Shown one piece after another: positions 47,159 through 56,173 of a DNA stretch of 64,000 bases. Each line of letters begins with the position of its first letter. The stretch's first letter is position 1. This DNA is from Vibrio thalassae. GTDB taxonomy: Bacteria; Pseudomonadota; Gammaproteobacteria; Enterobacterales; Vibrionaceae. The notes beneath the pieces are model-generated. The model searched no databases and was not told the origin of the DNA. It saw only the letters and a list, made by a program, of their open reading frames with translations. The stretch is taken from assembly GCF_900089835.1 (NCBI RefSeq), contig NZ_OANU01000002.1, forward strand, positions 186,001 through 250,000, read 5' to 3'. Made by a program: the position numbers and the translations under genes.

Positions 47159-48516
47159 TGCGTCCGTTTTCACTCCATAAACTACCGCTTATGGTTGCGC
47201 TGCTAAGCCTTGGATTAGCACAACCGTCATTCGCAACTGACACCTTAACCTCAAAAGCAAAAGCCGCTCAGCAACAAGAGAAACAGCATAATGCCGAGCG
47301 TGAAGCAGAGTTTAACAAACAAGAGCAAAAGCTCGCAGCACGCAAAGCCGAACTTGAAAAACGCAAAGCTCAGTTAGATGCCAGCATAGAATCACTCAGC
47401 ACTGCTTTTTCCGATAATGAGCAAGCTCTGGCTGAACAACAGAAAAAACTTCATTTAGAAACGGGCAGTTTAGGTGAGTTATTTGGTGTTGTCAGGCAAT
47501 CGGCCAAAGAAGTCCAAGTTGAACTTGAACACTCTGTCGCTAACACTGAGCAAACCGAGCAAATTGCGGCGATTAATGACATTGTTGCAGCGAAAATATT
47601 ACCTTCCATCGAAGAGCTCACGGGTTTATGGCGAGCTTATCAAGCTCAAATTTCGAGTAGCGCTACCTATGCAGAGCTTCAAGTACCCTTTGTGGCAGGC
47701 AATGGCGAAATAACCAAGCTTGACGTTGTTCGTTTAGGTAATTTTGCCCTACTTTCCGACCATGGCCCAGTTGATTGGGATGGCAAACTGGCGAGTGACT
47801 TTCCTCGCCTACCACAATCTGCGCCAACCTCGACAGATGCAGCTGGCATTGTGACCGGACAAACGGCGGCTTTCATCGACCCAAGTCGCGGTGATATTTA
47901 TAAGCAATTAGCAGATAACCCAACACTCGGTGAACGATTCGAGCAGGGTGGTATTGTTGGAAAAATCATTGCAGGGCTATTTGCTCTTGGGATGATCATT
48001 GCCCTTTATCGCGCCGTTGTTCTTGTCACAACAGAACAGAAAATCAACAAGCAACTGAAAACGCCAGATACACCAACTGACAACCCTCTTGGCCGTGTAC
48101 TTAGTGTGTATAACAGTGAAAAGCAACTTCATGTTGAAACTCTAGAATTACGCTTATTAGAGTCCATTATGGATGAACAACAGCATCTAGAGCGCGGACT
48201 TAGCATGCTGAAGCTACTTGCCGCTCTCGCGCCTATGTTGGGTCTACTCGGTACCGTTACTGGTATGATAGAAACATTCCAAGTCATTACCCAATTTGGT
48301 AATGCAGAACCACGTGTTATGGCTGGCGGTATCTCAATGGCATTGGTCACCACCGTATTGGGTCTGATTACCGCGATGCCTCTCCTACTGGCACATAACC
48401 TACTGAGTTCAAAAGCTGAAGCAATTCGCAATATTTTGGAGCGACAAAGTGTCGGTCTTGTTGCAGAACAAGCCGAAGCGCAAACTTCGGAGCAAGAAGA
48501 CGCGTATGCCGCATAA
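47158..48516 (+). CDS. ttpC: TonB2-system protein TtpC (ExbB/MotA-domain)
   Basis: A 452-aa inner-membrane protein. A signal-like N-terminus is followed by a periplasmic coiled coil (Gln/Glu/Lys-rich, about 30-120). A first membrane helix lies near 270-290 and the C-terminal MotA/TolQ/ExbB domain contains APMLGLLGTVTGMIETFQVI and GGISMALVTTVLGL. TtpC is required for TonB2-dependent siderophore uptake in Vibrio and is thought to bridge TonB2 to the outer membrane. Its 3' end overlaps exbB2 by 11 bases. Confidence 0.93.
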   Translation: MRPFSLHKLPLMVALLSLGLAQPSFATDTLTSKAKAAQQQEKQHNAEREAEFNKQEQKLAARKAELEKRKAQLDASIESLSTAFSDNEQALAEQQKKLHLETGSLGELFGVVRQSAKEVQVELEHSVANTEQTEQIAAINDIVAAKILPSIEELTGLWRAYQAQISSSATYAELQVPFVAGNGEITKLDVVRLGNFALLSDHGPVDWDGKLASDFPRLPQSAPTSTDAAGIVTGQTAAFIDPSRGDIYKQLADNPTLGERFEQGGIVGKIIAGLFALGMIIALYRAVVLVTTEQKINKQLKTPDTPTDNPLGRVLSVYNSEKQLHVETLELRLLESIMDEQQHLERGLSMLKLLAALAPMLGLLGTVTGMIETFQVITQFGNAEPRVMAGGISMALVTTVLGLITAMPLLLAHNLLSSKAEAIRNILERQSVGLVAEQAEAQTSEQEDAYAA

Positions 48517-49084
48517 CTTATTCAGTTGGCTGCCAGGTAGCGAGCATCTGAACCAGTTTATGACACAAGGTGGGCCAATCCTTTGGTGGCTCGCCGCGGT
48601 AGTCTTCGTCTTTTGGCTGGTGGCATTTGAACGCGTTATCTATTTTGCCAAAGTATTCCCTACCCAGAGAAAAAGCTGGGGCAAGAAGTGGGCGGCGCGC
48701 CAAGATCACTACTCTTGGTACGCACAATCCCAACGCAATGCCATGCTAAGCGAAGCTGAAAACAAGCTAAACCAGCATCTCAACCTATTGAAATGTTTGT
48801 TGAGCTTGTGTCCGATGCTCGGATTACTCGGGACCGTTACCGGTATGATTACTGTGTTTGACACGCTAGCCGCTCAGGGTAGCGCTCAACCTCGATTGAT
48901 GGCCGCCGGCATTTCCATGGCGACCATTCCAACCATGGCGGGTATGGTTGCAGCCTTGCCAGGCATGCTCGCTTATTCACGAATTCAAAAATGGAGTAGT
49001 AAAAGCCTACTCCAACTTGAGCAGTTAATTAGAAGTGAACGCCATTTGCCGTCAAGCACTGCTCGCTCAGGAGATTCTAAATGA
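48506..49084 (+). CDS. exbB2: TonB2-system motor protein ExbB2
   Basis: Proton-channel component of the TonB2 motor, 192 aa, with three membrane helices. The conserved core LSLCPMLGLLGTVTGMITVFD and AAGISMATIPTMAGMVAALPGM is present. The start is the ATG at 48506 (MPHNLFSWLPGSEHL), inside the ttpC 3' end; the longer open frame is not homologous. Its stop overlaps the exbD2 ATG (ATGA). Confidence 0.95.
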   Translation: MPHNLFSWLPGSEHLNQFMTQGGPILWWLAAVVFVFWLVAFERVIYFAKVFPTQRKSWGKKWAARQDHYSWYAQSQRNAMLSEAENKLNQHLNLLKCLLSLCPMLGLLGTVTGMITVFDTLAAQGSAQPRLMAAGISMATIPTMAGMVAALPGMLAYSRIQKWSSKSLLQLEQLIRSERHLPSSTARSGDSK

Positions 49085-49485
49085 GATTAGGTCATCGAAA
49101 AAAACAGACCGAAGAAGCCAATATCGATATGACGTCCATGCTCGATATTGTATTTATCATGTTGATCTTCTTTATCGTTACCAGTTCATTTGTTCGTGAA
49201 TCTGGGGTTGATGTTAACCGACCGCAAGCCAGTCATGCAGTCAGTCAAAAAAACGCCGGCATTTTTGTTGCCATTACATCAGCGAACGATATTTTTATAG
49301 ACAAACGTCGTGTGGATGTCGAACGAGTACAAGCCACCATCGAAAAGCTTTTATTGGAACAGCCTAACGCATCGATGGTTATTCAAGCCGACAAACATGC
49401 CTTTAATGGCACCGTTGTGCAGGTGATGGACAGTGCCAAAGGTGCGGGTGTGACTAAAATTGCTCTGGCGACGGAGAGCCCATAA
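49081..49485 (+). CDS. exbD2: TonB2-system motor protein ExbD2
   Basis: A 134-aa single-span protein. The membrane helix carries the essential aspartate (MTSMLDIVFIMLIFFIVTSSF), followed by a periplasmic ExbD/TolR domain. It couples proton flow through ExbB2 to TonB2. ATGA overlap with exbB2 upstream and TAATG overlap with tonB2 downstream indicate tight translational coupling. Confidence 0.95.
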   Translation: MRLGHRKKQTEEANIDMTSMLDIVFIMLIFFIVTSSFVRESGVDVNRPQASHAVSQKNAGIFVAITSANDIFIDKRRVDVERVQATIEKLLLEQPNASMVIQADKHAFNGTVVQVMDSAKGAGVTKIALATESP

Positions 49486-50111
49486 TGCTTCGACTACTGG
49501 CGAGTATTCCCCTCGCAATCGCCTTAGCGTTTGCTTTGTTCTCATTCATGAGTTGGATGATCGATATTGGCCCGAAATCGAAGCCTGATGATAAGCCAAG
49601 GCTCAGCTATGACTTGGTTATGGTTGGGCCTGATAGTGAAACAGCAAGGCGTCAACGCGTGTTACCAGAACCGCCTAAGATGCCTTCGACCCCACCTTCT
49701 GCAGCTGTCGTGGAACAAAGCTCGCAAGTGTCTAGCGTACAAACGCCGAGTACACCGCAGCTATCCAATATTTCCGTTTCCACTCAGGTGGCAGGAGTCG
49801 CGCTGAACGCGCCTATCGTGCCTGATATCGGTCAAAACCAACAAGTTATGCCACTACATCGAAAAGAGCCTCGCTACCCGCGTCGAGCTTTGCAACGCAA
49901 CATTGAAGGGTTTGTGGTCATGTCCTTTACCATTGATGAAAGTGGTCGTCCTACTGATATTCAAGTGGTAGAAGCGAAACCAAGACGCATGTTCGAACGT
50001 GAAGCCATGGTGGCGCTAAAGCAGTGGAAATACCAACCTATGATCGTGAATGGCAAAGCGACCCCTCGTATTGGTCAAACCGTCAAATTAGAGTTTAAGT
50101 TGAATCAATGA
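49485..50111 (+). CDS. tonB2: TonB2 energy transducer
   Basis: A 208-aa TonB. One N-terminal membrane anchor (about 5-27), a Pro-rich periplasmic spacer (about 55-110) shorter than in TonB1, and a C-terminal TonB domain (RYPRRALQRNIEGFVVMSFTIDESG ... ALKQWKYQPM). It energises outer-membrane siderophore and heme receptors. TAATG start overlap with exbD2; its stop overlaps the TPR gene ATG. Confidence 0.95.
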   Translation: MLRLLASIPLAIALAFALFSFMSWMIDIGPKSKPDDKPRLSYDLVMVGPDSETARRQRVLPEPPKMPSTPPSAAVVEQSSQVSSVQTPSTPQLSNISVSTQVAGVALNAPIVPDIGQNQQVMPLHRKEPRYPRRALQRNIEGFVVMSFTIDESGRPTDIQVVEAKPRRMFEREAMVALKQWKYQPMIVNGKATPRIGQTVKLEFKLNQ

Positions 50112-51295
50112 TAAAGCGTCTATTTATTACCTCAGCGCTAGCTCTGTGCTCAATGCTCGTTGTCACTAGCGTAGCCGCAGCTCCTCAGTTAGGTATGCGC
50201 ACTGCTACTCAAGTATCTAAAGCTTATGAACTAGAGCAAGACGATAAGTTGAACCAAGCTATTACGCTTCTTGAAGGCATCAAACCCAGTGCGAACTACG
50301 ATAAAGCTTATGTGGCTCGTATGCTGGGTATCTACTATTGGCAAGCAGAACTGCCTGAAAAAGCGATTAAACAGTTGCAAATTGCGGTGAACACCAACGC
50401 GTTTGAAGATGAACAAGATTGGCAAACCGAGCGTATGTTGGCAGAGCTTCTATTGTCTAAAGATAAACCAGAGCAAGCCTTGGTGCACCTTGATAAACTG
50501 ACCCAAAGCGCTGAAGCGAACAACATTAGCAAAGAGCAGATCACAGGTGTCTGGCTTAATAAAGCAAGAGCACACTATTTATTGCAGCAATGGAAACCTC
50601 TTCTGGCGGCTATCAACCATTATCACCAACTAGATGCAACACCTAAACTGCAACCATTAACTCTCCAGCTAACCGCAGAGCTGCAATTAAAACGCCTGAA
50701 GAGCGGTATTCTCACTACTCAAAAACTTCTGGCACTGCAACCAGATAACCTAATGTGGTGGCAACAACTAAGCTCTCTCTACATGCAAACCAAGCAGTAT
50801 AAACTGGCACTGGCCACTCTCGTCTCTGCAGAGCGAGCGGGTCTTGAACTTCCTGAAAATCTCCAAGTCAGTAAAGCTCAGCTGTACTCACAACAAGGTG
50901 TCCCAGAAAAAGCAGCGCAGTCTTACGCCAATCTACAAGTCGAAGCAAGTGATATCAACACCATCATCAAGCAAGCTCGACATTGGCAAATGGCTCGCGA
51001 GTGGTCAAACGCTCAAAAGGCGTGGCTTGCCGCAGCAAGACTTAATGGCAAATACTACGAAGAGGTAGCTAGGCTAGAGTTACAACAAGGTGACTTTAAG
51101 CAAGCACTTAATTCACTGAATAAAGTCACTGGCATCAACAAACAAGAAAAACTGTTACTACAAGTCAGAGCTTATGTCGGTTTAAAAGACTACGCCAAGG
51201 CTACAGACGTTGCGCAAGCGGCTCATCGTGAAAAACCAACGACACAAACCGCTGACTGGTTGCAGTACCTTGAACAAATGAGTCAATCTCGTTGA
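50108..51295 (+). CDS. TPR-repeat periplasmic protein of the TonB2 cluster
   Basis: A 395-aa exported protein with a signal peptide (ending near VAAAPQ) and about eight to ten tetratricopeptide-like helical repeats (for example PEKAIKQLQIAV, PEQALVHLDKL, YKLALATLVSA). This gene ends TonB2 clusters in many vibrios; its role is not established. It overlaps tonB2 by four bases. A strong terminator follows. Confidence 0.88.
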   Translation: MIKRLFITSALALCSMLVVTSVAAAPQLGMRTATQVSKAYELEQDDKLNQAITLLEGIKPSANYDKAYVARMLGIYYWQAELPEKAIKQLQIAVNTNAFEDEQDWQTERMLAELLLSKDKPEQALVHLDKLTQSAEANNISKEQITGVWLNKARAHYLLQQWKPLLAAINHYHQLDATPKLQPLTLQLTAELQLKRLKSGILTTQKLLALQPDNLMWWQQLSSLYMQTKQYKLALATLVSAERAGLELPENLQVSKAQLYSQQGVPEKAAQSYANLQVEASDINTIIKQARHWQMAREWSNAQKAWLAAARLNGKYYEEVARLELQQGDFKQALNSLNKVTGINKQEKLLLQVRAYVGLKDYAKATDVAQAAHREKPTTQTADWLQYLEQMSQSR

Positions 51296-51318
51296 ATAAA
51301 AGCCAAGCTTAGTGATAT

Positions 51319-51355
51319 GACCCTAATAATTGGACTGCAATTATTAGGGTCTTTT
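51319..51355 (+). terminator. terminator of the TonB2 operon
   Basis: A perfect fourteen-base-pair stem GACCCTAATAATTG / CAATTATTAGGGTC with a five-base loop and TTTT. Confidence 0.9.
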
Positions 51356-51365
51356 AATGGCGTCA

Positions 51366-51914
51366 TTACACGTTTTCGAGCTCATTTTGCCGAACTCGAG
51401 CCGCCAGTTGCTTATAGCGATCGGCTATCGTATCCCCAAAGACAGGATCATCTTCCACAACTGTCCACTGACTTTCTACCGCTTGCCAATCTTGAGTAGT
51501 AAAGCGCTTCTCGATTAACGGCAATACTGCTTGTTCTTCAAAATCGAGATGACGTTTCTGGTCTTGGATAAATAGCGATAAACGACTGGTAAAGACTTGC
51601 TGGGGCACAACAGAGTCTTGCAGAATCATTTCCACCACGTCTAAAAAATCATGCGTTTTTTCTGAAAGTTCAAGATGGTCTGATTCAAGATTCTCTACCG
51701 GCTCTTGTGCGCCATACTTATCAATAAAGTAGCGATAGAGAATATCTTCTTTGGGATGATGAATTTTCTCGGAATGGTTAGCTAGGTAATCGACAATCTC
51801 TTTGACGATGTTGTAATTGATAGGCTGCTCGCTTTCTAGCAAATGTAATTTTCGGTTTAAGATCGCCAGTAACCGCACCATATAACCATGTTCGCGTCTA
51901 ATCCTTTCGATCAT
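51366..51914 (-). CDS. hemerythrin-domain protein
   Basis: A 182-aa soluble protein of the HHE cation-binding family (di-iron four-helix bundle). Candidate ligands: H in RREHGYMVRLL, H in NHSEKIHHPKEDILY, the DHLELSE helix and the RHLDFEEQAVLP helix. Related proteins (YtfE/RIC-like) repair iron-sulfur clusters or sense oxygen or nitric oxide; which applies is unknown. Tandem ATGs at 51917 and 51914 follow GAGAGG; the second has better spacing. Convergent with the TonB2 operon. Confidence 0.85.
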   Translation of the reverse strand: MIERIRREHGYMVRLLAILNRKLHLLESEQPINYNIVKEIVDYLANHSEKIHHPKEDILYRYFIDKYGAQEPVENLESDHLELSEKTHDFLDVVEMILQDSVVPQQVFTSRLSLFIQDQKRHLDFEEQAVLPLIEKRFTTQDWQAVESQWTVVEDDPVFGDTIADRYKQLAARVRQNELENV

Positions 51915-52017
51915 CATGATCCTCTCCCCCTCATTTCCATACACTTTATAAGTGTATAAGAGAACCAAGGATCATGTTTTGAGAACGGTCAAAAATACGC
52001 CAATTACCTAAAAGGGT

Positions 52018-52692
52018 CTAATCCAGCTGCGGCTGCCAATCAATCGGCTGTTTGCCCATACCCTTAAGTAATTGATTTGTTTTTGAAAAGTGTCCACTTC
52101 CAAAAAAGCCTCTATGCGCAGATAAGGGTGAAGGATGAGGTGCCGTCAACACATGGTGTTTTGTACGGTCTATCATTTTTCCTTTCTTTTGAGCATGCGA
52201 GCCCCAAAGAAGAAAAATAATGCCTTCACCATTTTGGTTTAATGCCTCTATTACACGGTCGGTAAATGTCTCCCAACCCAATTTAGCGTGAGAGTGGGCC
52301 TGCCCTTGCTCCACCGTTAAAACCGTATTTAACATCAGCACCCCCTGCTCAGCCCAGCTTTTCAAATAACCATGCGCAGGAGTCTCAAAGCCCTCAATAT
52401 CCTGAGCGAGCTCTTTATACATATTGACCAAAGAAGGGGGTGTCTTTACGCCAGGTAAAACAGAGAAGCAAAGGCCGTGAGCTTGATTGGGACCGTGATA
52501 AGGATCTTGGCCCAGCATCACCACATTCACATCAGAAAACTCGGTAAATCGAAATGCATTAAATACGTCCTGCGTAGGAGGGAAAATGACTTTTCCTTGA
52601 TTACGCTGCTCTTCAACATACGCCATGGTTTGTTGAAAATATTCTTGCTGCTTTTCGTTACCGATTACGTCGTGCCATGTGAATGTTGTCAT
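52018..52692 (-). CDS. ung: uracil-DNA glycosylase
   Basis: Removes uracil from DNA. Family 1 motifs: catalytic water-activating [18 protein letters not shown] and the minor-groove loop [18 protein letters not shown]. Length 224 aa, N-terminal [17 protein letters not shown] typical. Neighbouring nfo acts in the same base-excision pathway, although a 40-aa ORF and about 350 bases separate them. Confidence 0.98.
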   Translation of the reverse strand: MTTFTWHDVIGNEKQQEYFQQTMAYVEEQRNQGKVIFPPTQDVFNAFRFTEFSDVNVVMLGQDPYHGPNQAHGLCFSVLPGVKTPPSLVNMYKELAQDIEGFETPAHGYLKSWAEQGVLMLNTVLTVEQGQAHSHAKLGWETFTDRVIEALNQNGEGIIFLLWGSHAQKKGKMIDRTKHHVLTAPHPSPLSAHRGFFGSGHFSKTNQLLKGMGKQPIDWQPQLD

Positions 52693-52819
52693 TATGGATC
52701 CCTGAAGATGAATACTTCAGGTAGTCTATCACTCAACGAAGGGTCACCACTACTGTCAATTTGGCATATCGCCATGCACGTTTCCCACCAGAGTCAGTGC
52801 TTATTAGTTTATTTACCGG

Positions 52820-52942
52820 TCAATGGTTAGGATGTTTGATCTGCGGTGTTCGATAATGACCTTGACCGTGAATATGTCGGTTTGGGGTCGGAAAGCGAGT
52901 AGAACGTGCTGTACTGGGTCTAGGAGTTAATGGACGAGTCAT
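52820..52942 (-). CDS. putative 40-aa basic proline-rich small protein
   Basis: A short frame starting at ATG 52942, with AAGGTAGGTG immediately upstream at good spacing, ending at TGA 52820. The protein starts MTRPLTPRPSTARSTRF and ends QIKHPNH; it is rich in Arg, His, Pro and Thr, has no acidic residues and no hydrophobic segment. It lies between ung and nfo on the same strand. No family is recognised. It could be a nucleic-acid-binding micro-protein, but that is speculation. Confidence 0.5.
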   Translation of the reverse strand: MTRPLTPRPSTARSTRFPTPNRHIHGQGHYRTPQIKHPNH

Positions 52943-53038
52943 AATGGCACCTACCTTGTTGAGTCACACATTTATGCAACATGCATGTTACTTAGTATGA
53001 AAGAAAGATGCCAAAATGCTATGTGAGTTATCAAAAAA

Positions 53039-53890
53039 TCAGCAATTTGTTGTGAAATGCCTCAATTGTTGGATTTCATCGCCCCAAATAGCGGGTTCTA
53101 TTGTCTCTAAAATCAATGGGATAGAATCAAATCGAGCGTCTTGCATGATGTATTCAAAGCACGCCCACCCAATCTCCCCCTTGCCAAGCGAATGATGCCT
53201 ATCCACCTTGCCTCCTAATGGGATTTTTGAGTCATTCAGGTGCATAGCTCGCAAATAGTGCATCCCAACAATTCGGTCAAACTCTGCGAACGTGTGCTCA
53301 CATGCCTCTTTAGTTCGTAAATCGTAGCCAGCAGTAAAGGTATGGCAGGTATCAAGACATACGCCGACCCTAGATTTATCTTCTACCTTATCAATGATGT
53401 GAGCTAAATGCTCAAAGCGCCAGCCAAGGTTAGTGCCCTGACCTGCCGTGTTTTCAATGACCGCGATAACATCCGGGACTTGTTGATGTGCCAGATTAAT
53501 AGACTCAGCAATACGGTCCAAACAATCACTCTCCGACAACTTTTTTAAATGACTTCCCGGATGAAAGTTAAGCAGTGTAAGCCCTAATTGTTGGCTCCGC
53601 TCCATCTCATCGATAAAAGCAGCTCGAGACTTTTCAAGTTTATCCAACTCTGGCGCACCCAAATTAATAAGATAGGAATCATGCGGAAGAATTTGCTCAG
53701 CACGAAAGCTGTACTTTTGGCATTCCGATTTAAATCGTTGGATAACCTCTTCGGTCAACGGTTTTGCAACCCACTGTCGCTGATTCTTAGTAAAAAGTGC
53801 GAATGCATTCGCACCAATTTCATTCGCTCTCTGTGGCACATTATCAACCCCACCAGCAGCGGAGACATGGGCACCAATAAATTTTTTCAT
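53039..53890 (-). CDS. nfo: endonuclease IV
   Basis: Zinc-dependent AP endonuclease of base-excision repair. Motifs: [39 protein letters not shown] and [26 protein letters not shown], which supply the three-metal site. The family start [14 protein letters not shown] corresponds to the ATG at 53890, with AGGTGG eight bases upstream, giving 283 aa rather than the slightly longer open frame. Divergent from grcA. Confidence 0.97.
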   Translation of the reverse strand: MKKFIGAHVSAAGGVDNVPQRANEIGANAFALFTKNQRQWVAKPLTEEVIQRFKSECQKYSFRAEQILPHDSYLINLGAPELDKLEKSRAAFIDEMERSQQLGLTLLNFHPGSHLKKLSESDCLDRIAESINLAHQQVPDVIAVIENTAGQGTNLGWRFEHLAHIIDKVEDKSRVGVCLDTCHTFTAGYDLRTKEACEHTFAEFDRIVGMHYLRAMHLNDSKIPLGGKVDRHHSLGKGEIGWACFEYIMQDARFDSIPLILETIEPAIWGDEIQQLRHFTTNC

Positions 53891-54027
53891 CTGTTTGACC
53901 ACCTGATCAACTTCACAATTTTCGAACTGTTATTTAGCGATCTTATACTTTCAGTTTTGGTTATGGAAGCCATTGATTTTCGCTGTATCGATGGCTTTTT
54001 ATGCACTCTTTGTAGTTTTATTACAAC

Positions 54028-54083
54028 AAATGGTGATTTAAAATAATTTTTAATTATTAAAATATTATTTTAAATCACCATTT
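54028..54083. repeat. long perfect inverted repeat between nfo and grcA
   Basis: The arms at 54028-54047 (starting AAATGGTGATTTAAAA) and 54064-54083 are perfect 20-base reverse complements around a 16-base AT-rich centre that can pair further. It could form a large stem-loop or cruciform and lies just upstream of the first FNR box. Confidence 0.8.
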
Positions 54084-54095
54084 TTAAAGGTTTGA

Positions 54096-54197
54096 TTGAC
54101 ATTAATCAAGAAATTAACCACAACGTCATTAATGTTTTTTGTTGTATTTTGATCTAAATCAACACTAAAATACCCACAACGAGTTATATATAGGTCA
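54096..54197 (+). promoter_or_regulatory. FNR-dependent grcA promoter
   Basis: Two FNR boxes: TTGACATTAATCAA (54096-54109, one mismatch to TTGAT-N4-ATCAA) and TTGATCTAAATCAA (54149-54162, perfect). TATATA at 54185-54190 serves as the -10. If transcription starts at A54197, the perfect box is centred at -41.5, the class II activator position. E. coli grcA is likewise induced without oxygen. Confidence 0.75.
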
Positions 54198-54262
54198 GCT
54201 CGACAAGAATTGAAAATTAACACCACAAAAATGCCACTCTGAAAGTGGATTAGGAGATAGTG

Positions 54263-54640
54263 ATGATTCAAGGTATCCAAATTACTAAAGCAGCAAACGA
54301 CGATCTACTTAACTCAATCTGGTTGATCGACGGCGAAAAAAACGAAGCACGTTGCGTTGCAGCAAATGCTGGTTTTGAAGCTGACCAAGTTATCTCTGTT
54401 AGCGATCTAGGCGAATATGAAAGCCGAGAAGTAGCAATCGAAGCTGCACCTCGTATCGAAGGTGGTCAACACCTAAACGTAAACGTGCTTAAGCGCGAAA
54501 CACTAGAAGACGCAGTGGCACACCCAGAGAACTACCCACAGCTAACGATCCGTGTTTCTGGTTACGCTGTACGTTTCAACTCGCTAACGCCAGAACAACA
54601 ACGTGACGTTATCGCTCGTACCTTTACTGAGTCTCTATAA
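54263..54640 (+). CDS. grcA: autonomous glycyl radical cofactor GrcA
   Basis: A 125-aa spare part that restores activity to oxygen-cleaved pyruvate formate-lyase. The C-terminal glycyl radical motif [13 protein letters not shown] is intact, as is the PFL-like [16 protein letters not shown]. The ATG at 54263 has AGGAG upstream and matches the E. coli start ([13 protein letters not shown]); a GTG just before it is not needed. Monocistronic, with FNR boxes upstream and a strong terminator downstream. Confidence 0.98.
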   Translation: MIQGIQITKAANDDLLNSIWLIDGEKNEARCVAANAGFEADQVISVSDLGEYESREVAIEAAPRIEGGQHLNVNVLKRETLEDAVAHPENYPQLTIRVSGYAVRFNSLTPEQQRDVIARTFTESL

Positions 54641-54667
54641 TTAGAGACGTGAAGTAAGCAAATACTG

Positions 54668-54697
54668 AAAAACAGACGCGCAAGCGTCTGTTTTTTT
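54668..54697 (+). terminator. terminator of grcA
   Basis: AACAGACGC / GCGTCTGTT with a GCAA loop, flanked by A5 and T7. Confidence 0.93.
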
Positions 54698-54724
54698 ATG
54701 TATGTAAAACGGTGTGCGACGCAT

Positions 54725-54751
54725 ACAAAAAAACCTCCCGAGAGAGGTTTT
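54725..54751 (-). terminator. terminator of tyrS
   Basis: AAAACCTC (54730-54737) pairs with GAGGTTTT (54744-54751), with a leftward T-run of seven. It is about 105 bases past the tyrS stop; a second hairpin without T-run, CCCTGC / GCAGGG, is at 54811-54826. Confidence 0.75.
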
Positions 54752-54856
54752 CAAAGTACATCAAGCACACGCTAATATTTCAGTCATGCCATCTATTTTA
54801 GACATGTCATCCCTGCTCTGGCAGGGAACTAATTAATGTGCTTACAGTATCACCGA

Positions 54857-56044
54857 TTACTTCAGTGTCACTCGAGCAAATTTACGCTTACCGACTTGGT
54901 AAACGGCTTGCCCCGCCGCTGGAACTAACTTCGTATCTTCCATTTTCTCGCCATCGATCTTCACCGCACCTTGACGAATCATGCGCATTGCATCCGATGT
55001 TGAGTTAACAAGCGCCGCTTCTTTAAGAAGGTTACCAATTGGCAAGCCAGCTTCAAACTCAAACTCTGGCATTTCATCTGGCATCGCACCTTTTTGGAAA
55101 CGATTAATAAACTCTTGCTCAGCCGCCTCTGCGTCCGCTTCAGTGTGGAAGCGTGCAATGATTTCTTTGGCAAGCAGGATCTTAATATCACGAGGGTTTG
55201 CTCCGCCTTCAACATCCGCTTTGAACTGTTCAATCTCGCCCAGAGGACGGAAAGATAATAGCTCGTAGTAACTCCACATGAGCTCATCAGAGATAGACAT
55301 GATCTTACCAAACATCTCAGAAGGTGCTTCACTGATACCAATGTAGTTATGCGCAGACTTAGACATCTTCTTCTCGCCGTCCAGACCTACTAGAAGCGGC
55401 ATTGTAAGTACGACCTGAGGCTTCTGACCGTGTGACTTTTGCAACTCACGACCCATTAGCAGGTTGAACTTCTGGTCGGTACCACCAAGCTCTACGTCTG
55501 TTTCCATCGCGACTGAATCGTAACCTTGTAGCAGTGGATACATAAACTCGTGAATTGCGATTGGCTGGTTGTTACCATAGCGCTTTTTAAAGTCATCACG
55601 CTCTAGCATACGAGCTACAGTTTGATTCGCAGCAAGGCGAATCATGCCTTCCGCGCCGAGTTCGGATAACCACTCAGAGTTAAATGCGATAGTCGTTTTG
55701 GCTGGATCTAGGATCTTAAACACTTGCTCTTTGTACGTTTCAGCATTGCGTAAAACGTCTTCACGAGTTAACGGTGGACGCGTTGTGTTTTTACCTGTTG
55801 GGTCACCAACCATACCAGTGAAATCACCGATTAAGAACGTCACATCATGGCCTAGGTCTTGGAAGGTACGTAACTTGTTCAAAATTACCGTGTGCCCTAG
55901 GTGAATATCTGGTGCTGTAGGATCGGCACCCAATTTGATGCGTAGAGGACGGTTCTCTTTTAACTTAGCAATCAGTTCTTCTTCTGGAATTAGCTCGTCA
56001 ACGCCACGTTTGATCTCAGCCAACGCTGCTTCAAGGTTCGCCAT
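54857..56044 (-). CDS. tyrS: tyrosyl-tRNA synthetase (HLGH/TyrZ-like type)
   Basis: Charges tRNA-Tyr. The class I signature appears as HLGH in [13 protein letters not shown] and KMSKS in [12 protein letters not shown], with a C-terminal S4 RNA-binding domain ([19 protein letters not shown]). At 395 aa and with HLGH it belongs to the group distinct from E. coli TyrS (424 aa, HVGH). Some vibrios carry both kinds; only this one is in the window. Divergent from the M23 peptidase gene. Confidence 0.95.
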   Translation of the reverse strand: MANLEAALAEIKRGVDELIPEEELIAKLKENRPLRIKLGADPTAPDIHLGHTVILNKLRTFQDLGHDVTFLIGDFTGMVGDPTGKNTTRPPLTREDVLRNAETYKEQVFKILDPAKTTIAFNSEWLSELGAEGMIRLAANQTVARMLERDDFKKRYGNNQPIAIHEFMYPLLQGYDSVAMETDVELGGTDQKFNLLMGRELQKSHGQKPQVVLTMPLLVGLDGEKKMSKSAHNYIGISEAPSEMFGKIMSISDELMWSYYELLSFRPLGEIEQFKADVEGGANPRDIKILLAKEIIARFHTEADAEAAEQEFINRFQKGAMPDEMPEFEFEAGLPIGNLLKEAALVNSTSDAMRMIRQGAVKIDGEKMEDTKLVPAAGQAVYQVGKRKFARVTLK

Positions 56045-56173
56045 TCTTGTTCACTCCCACAGATTTGGCAAAAATATAATAGTTGGACATCTTACTTGAA
56101 TAGCGATGTTTTTTGAAACCAGTTAGACTAATTGGTTTAGGAAATTTCAAAAATAATGTTGAATTGAACTCTC

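Larger units (their letters stand above)
53891..54262. promoter_or_regulatory. divergent nfo-grcA control region
   Basis: About 370 AT-rich bases. From left to right it holds the nfo ribosome-binding site, a 20-base-pair perfect inverted repeat (54028-54083), two FNR boxes and a -10 element for grcA. No gene is predicted here; the plus-strand frame running in from the nfo antisense side is a shadow. Confidence 0.7.
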
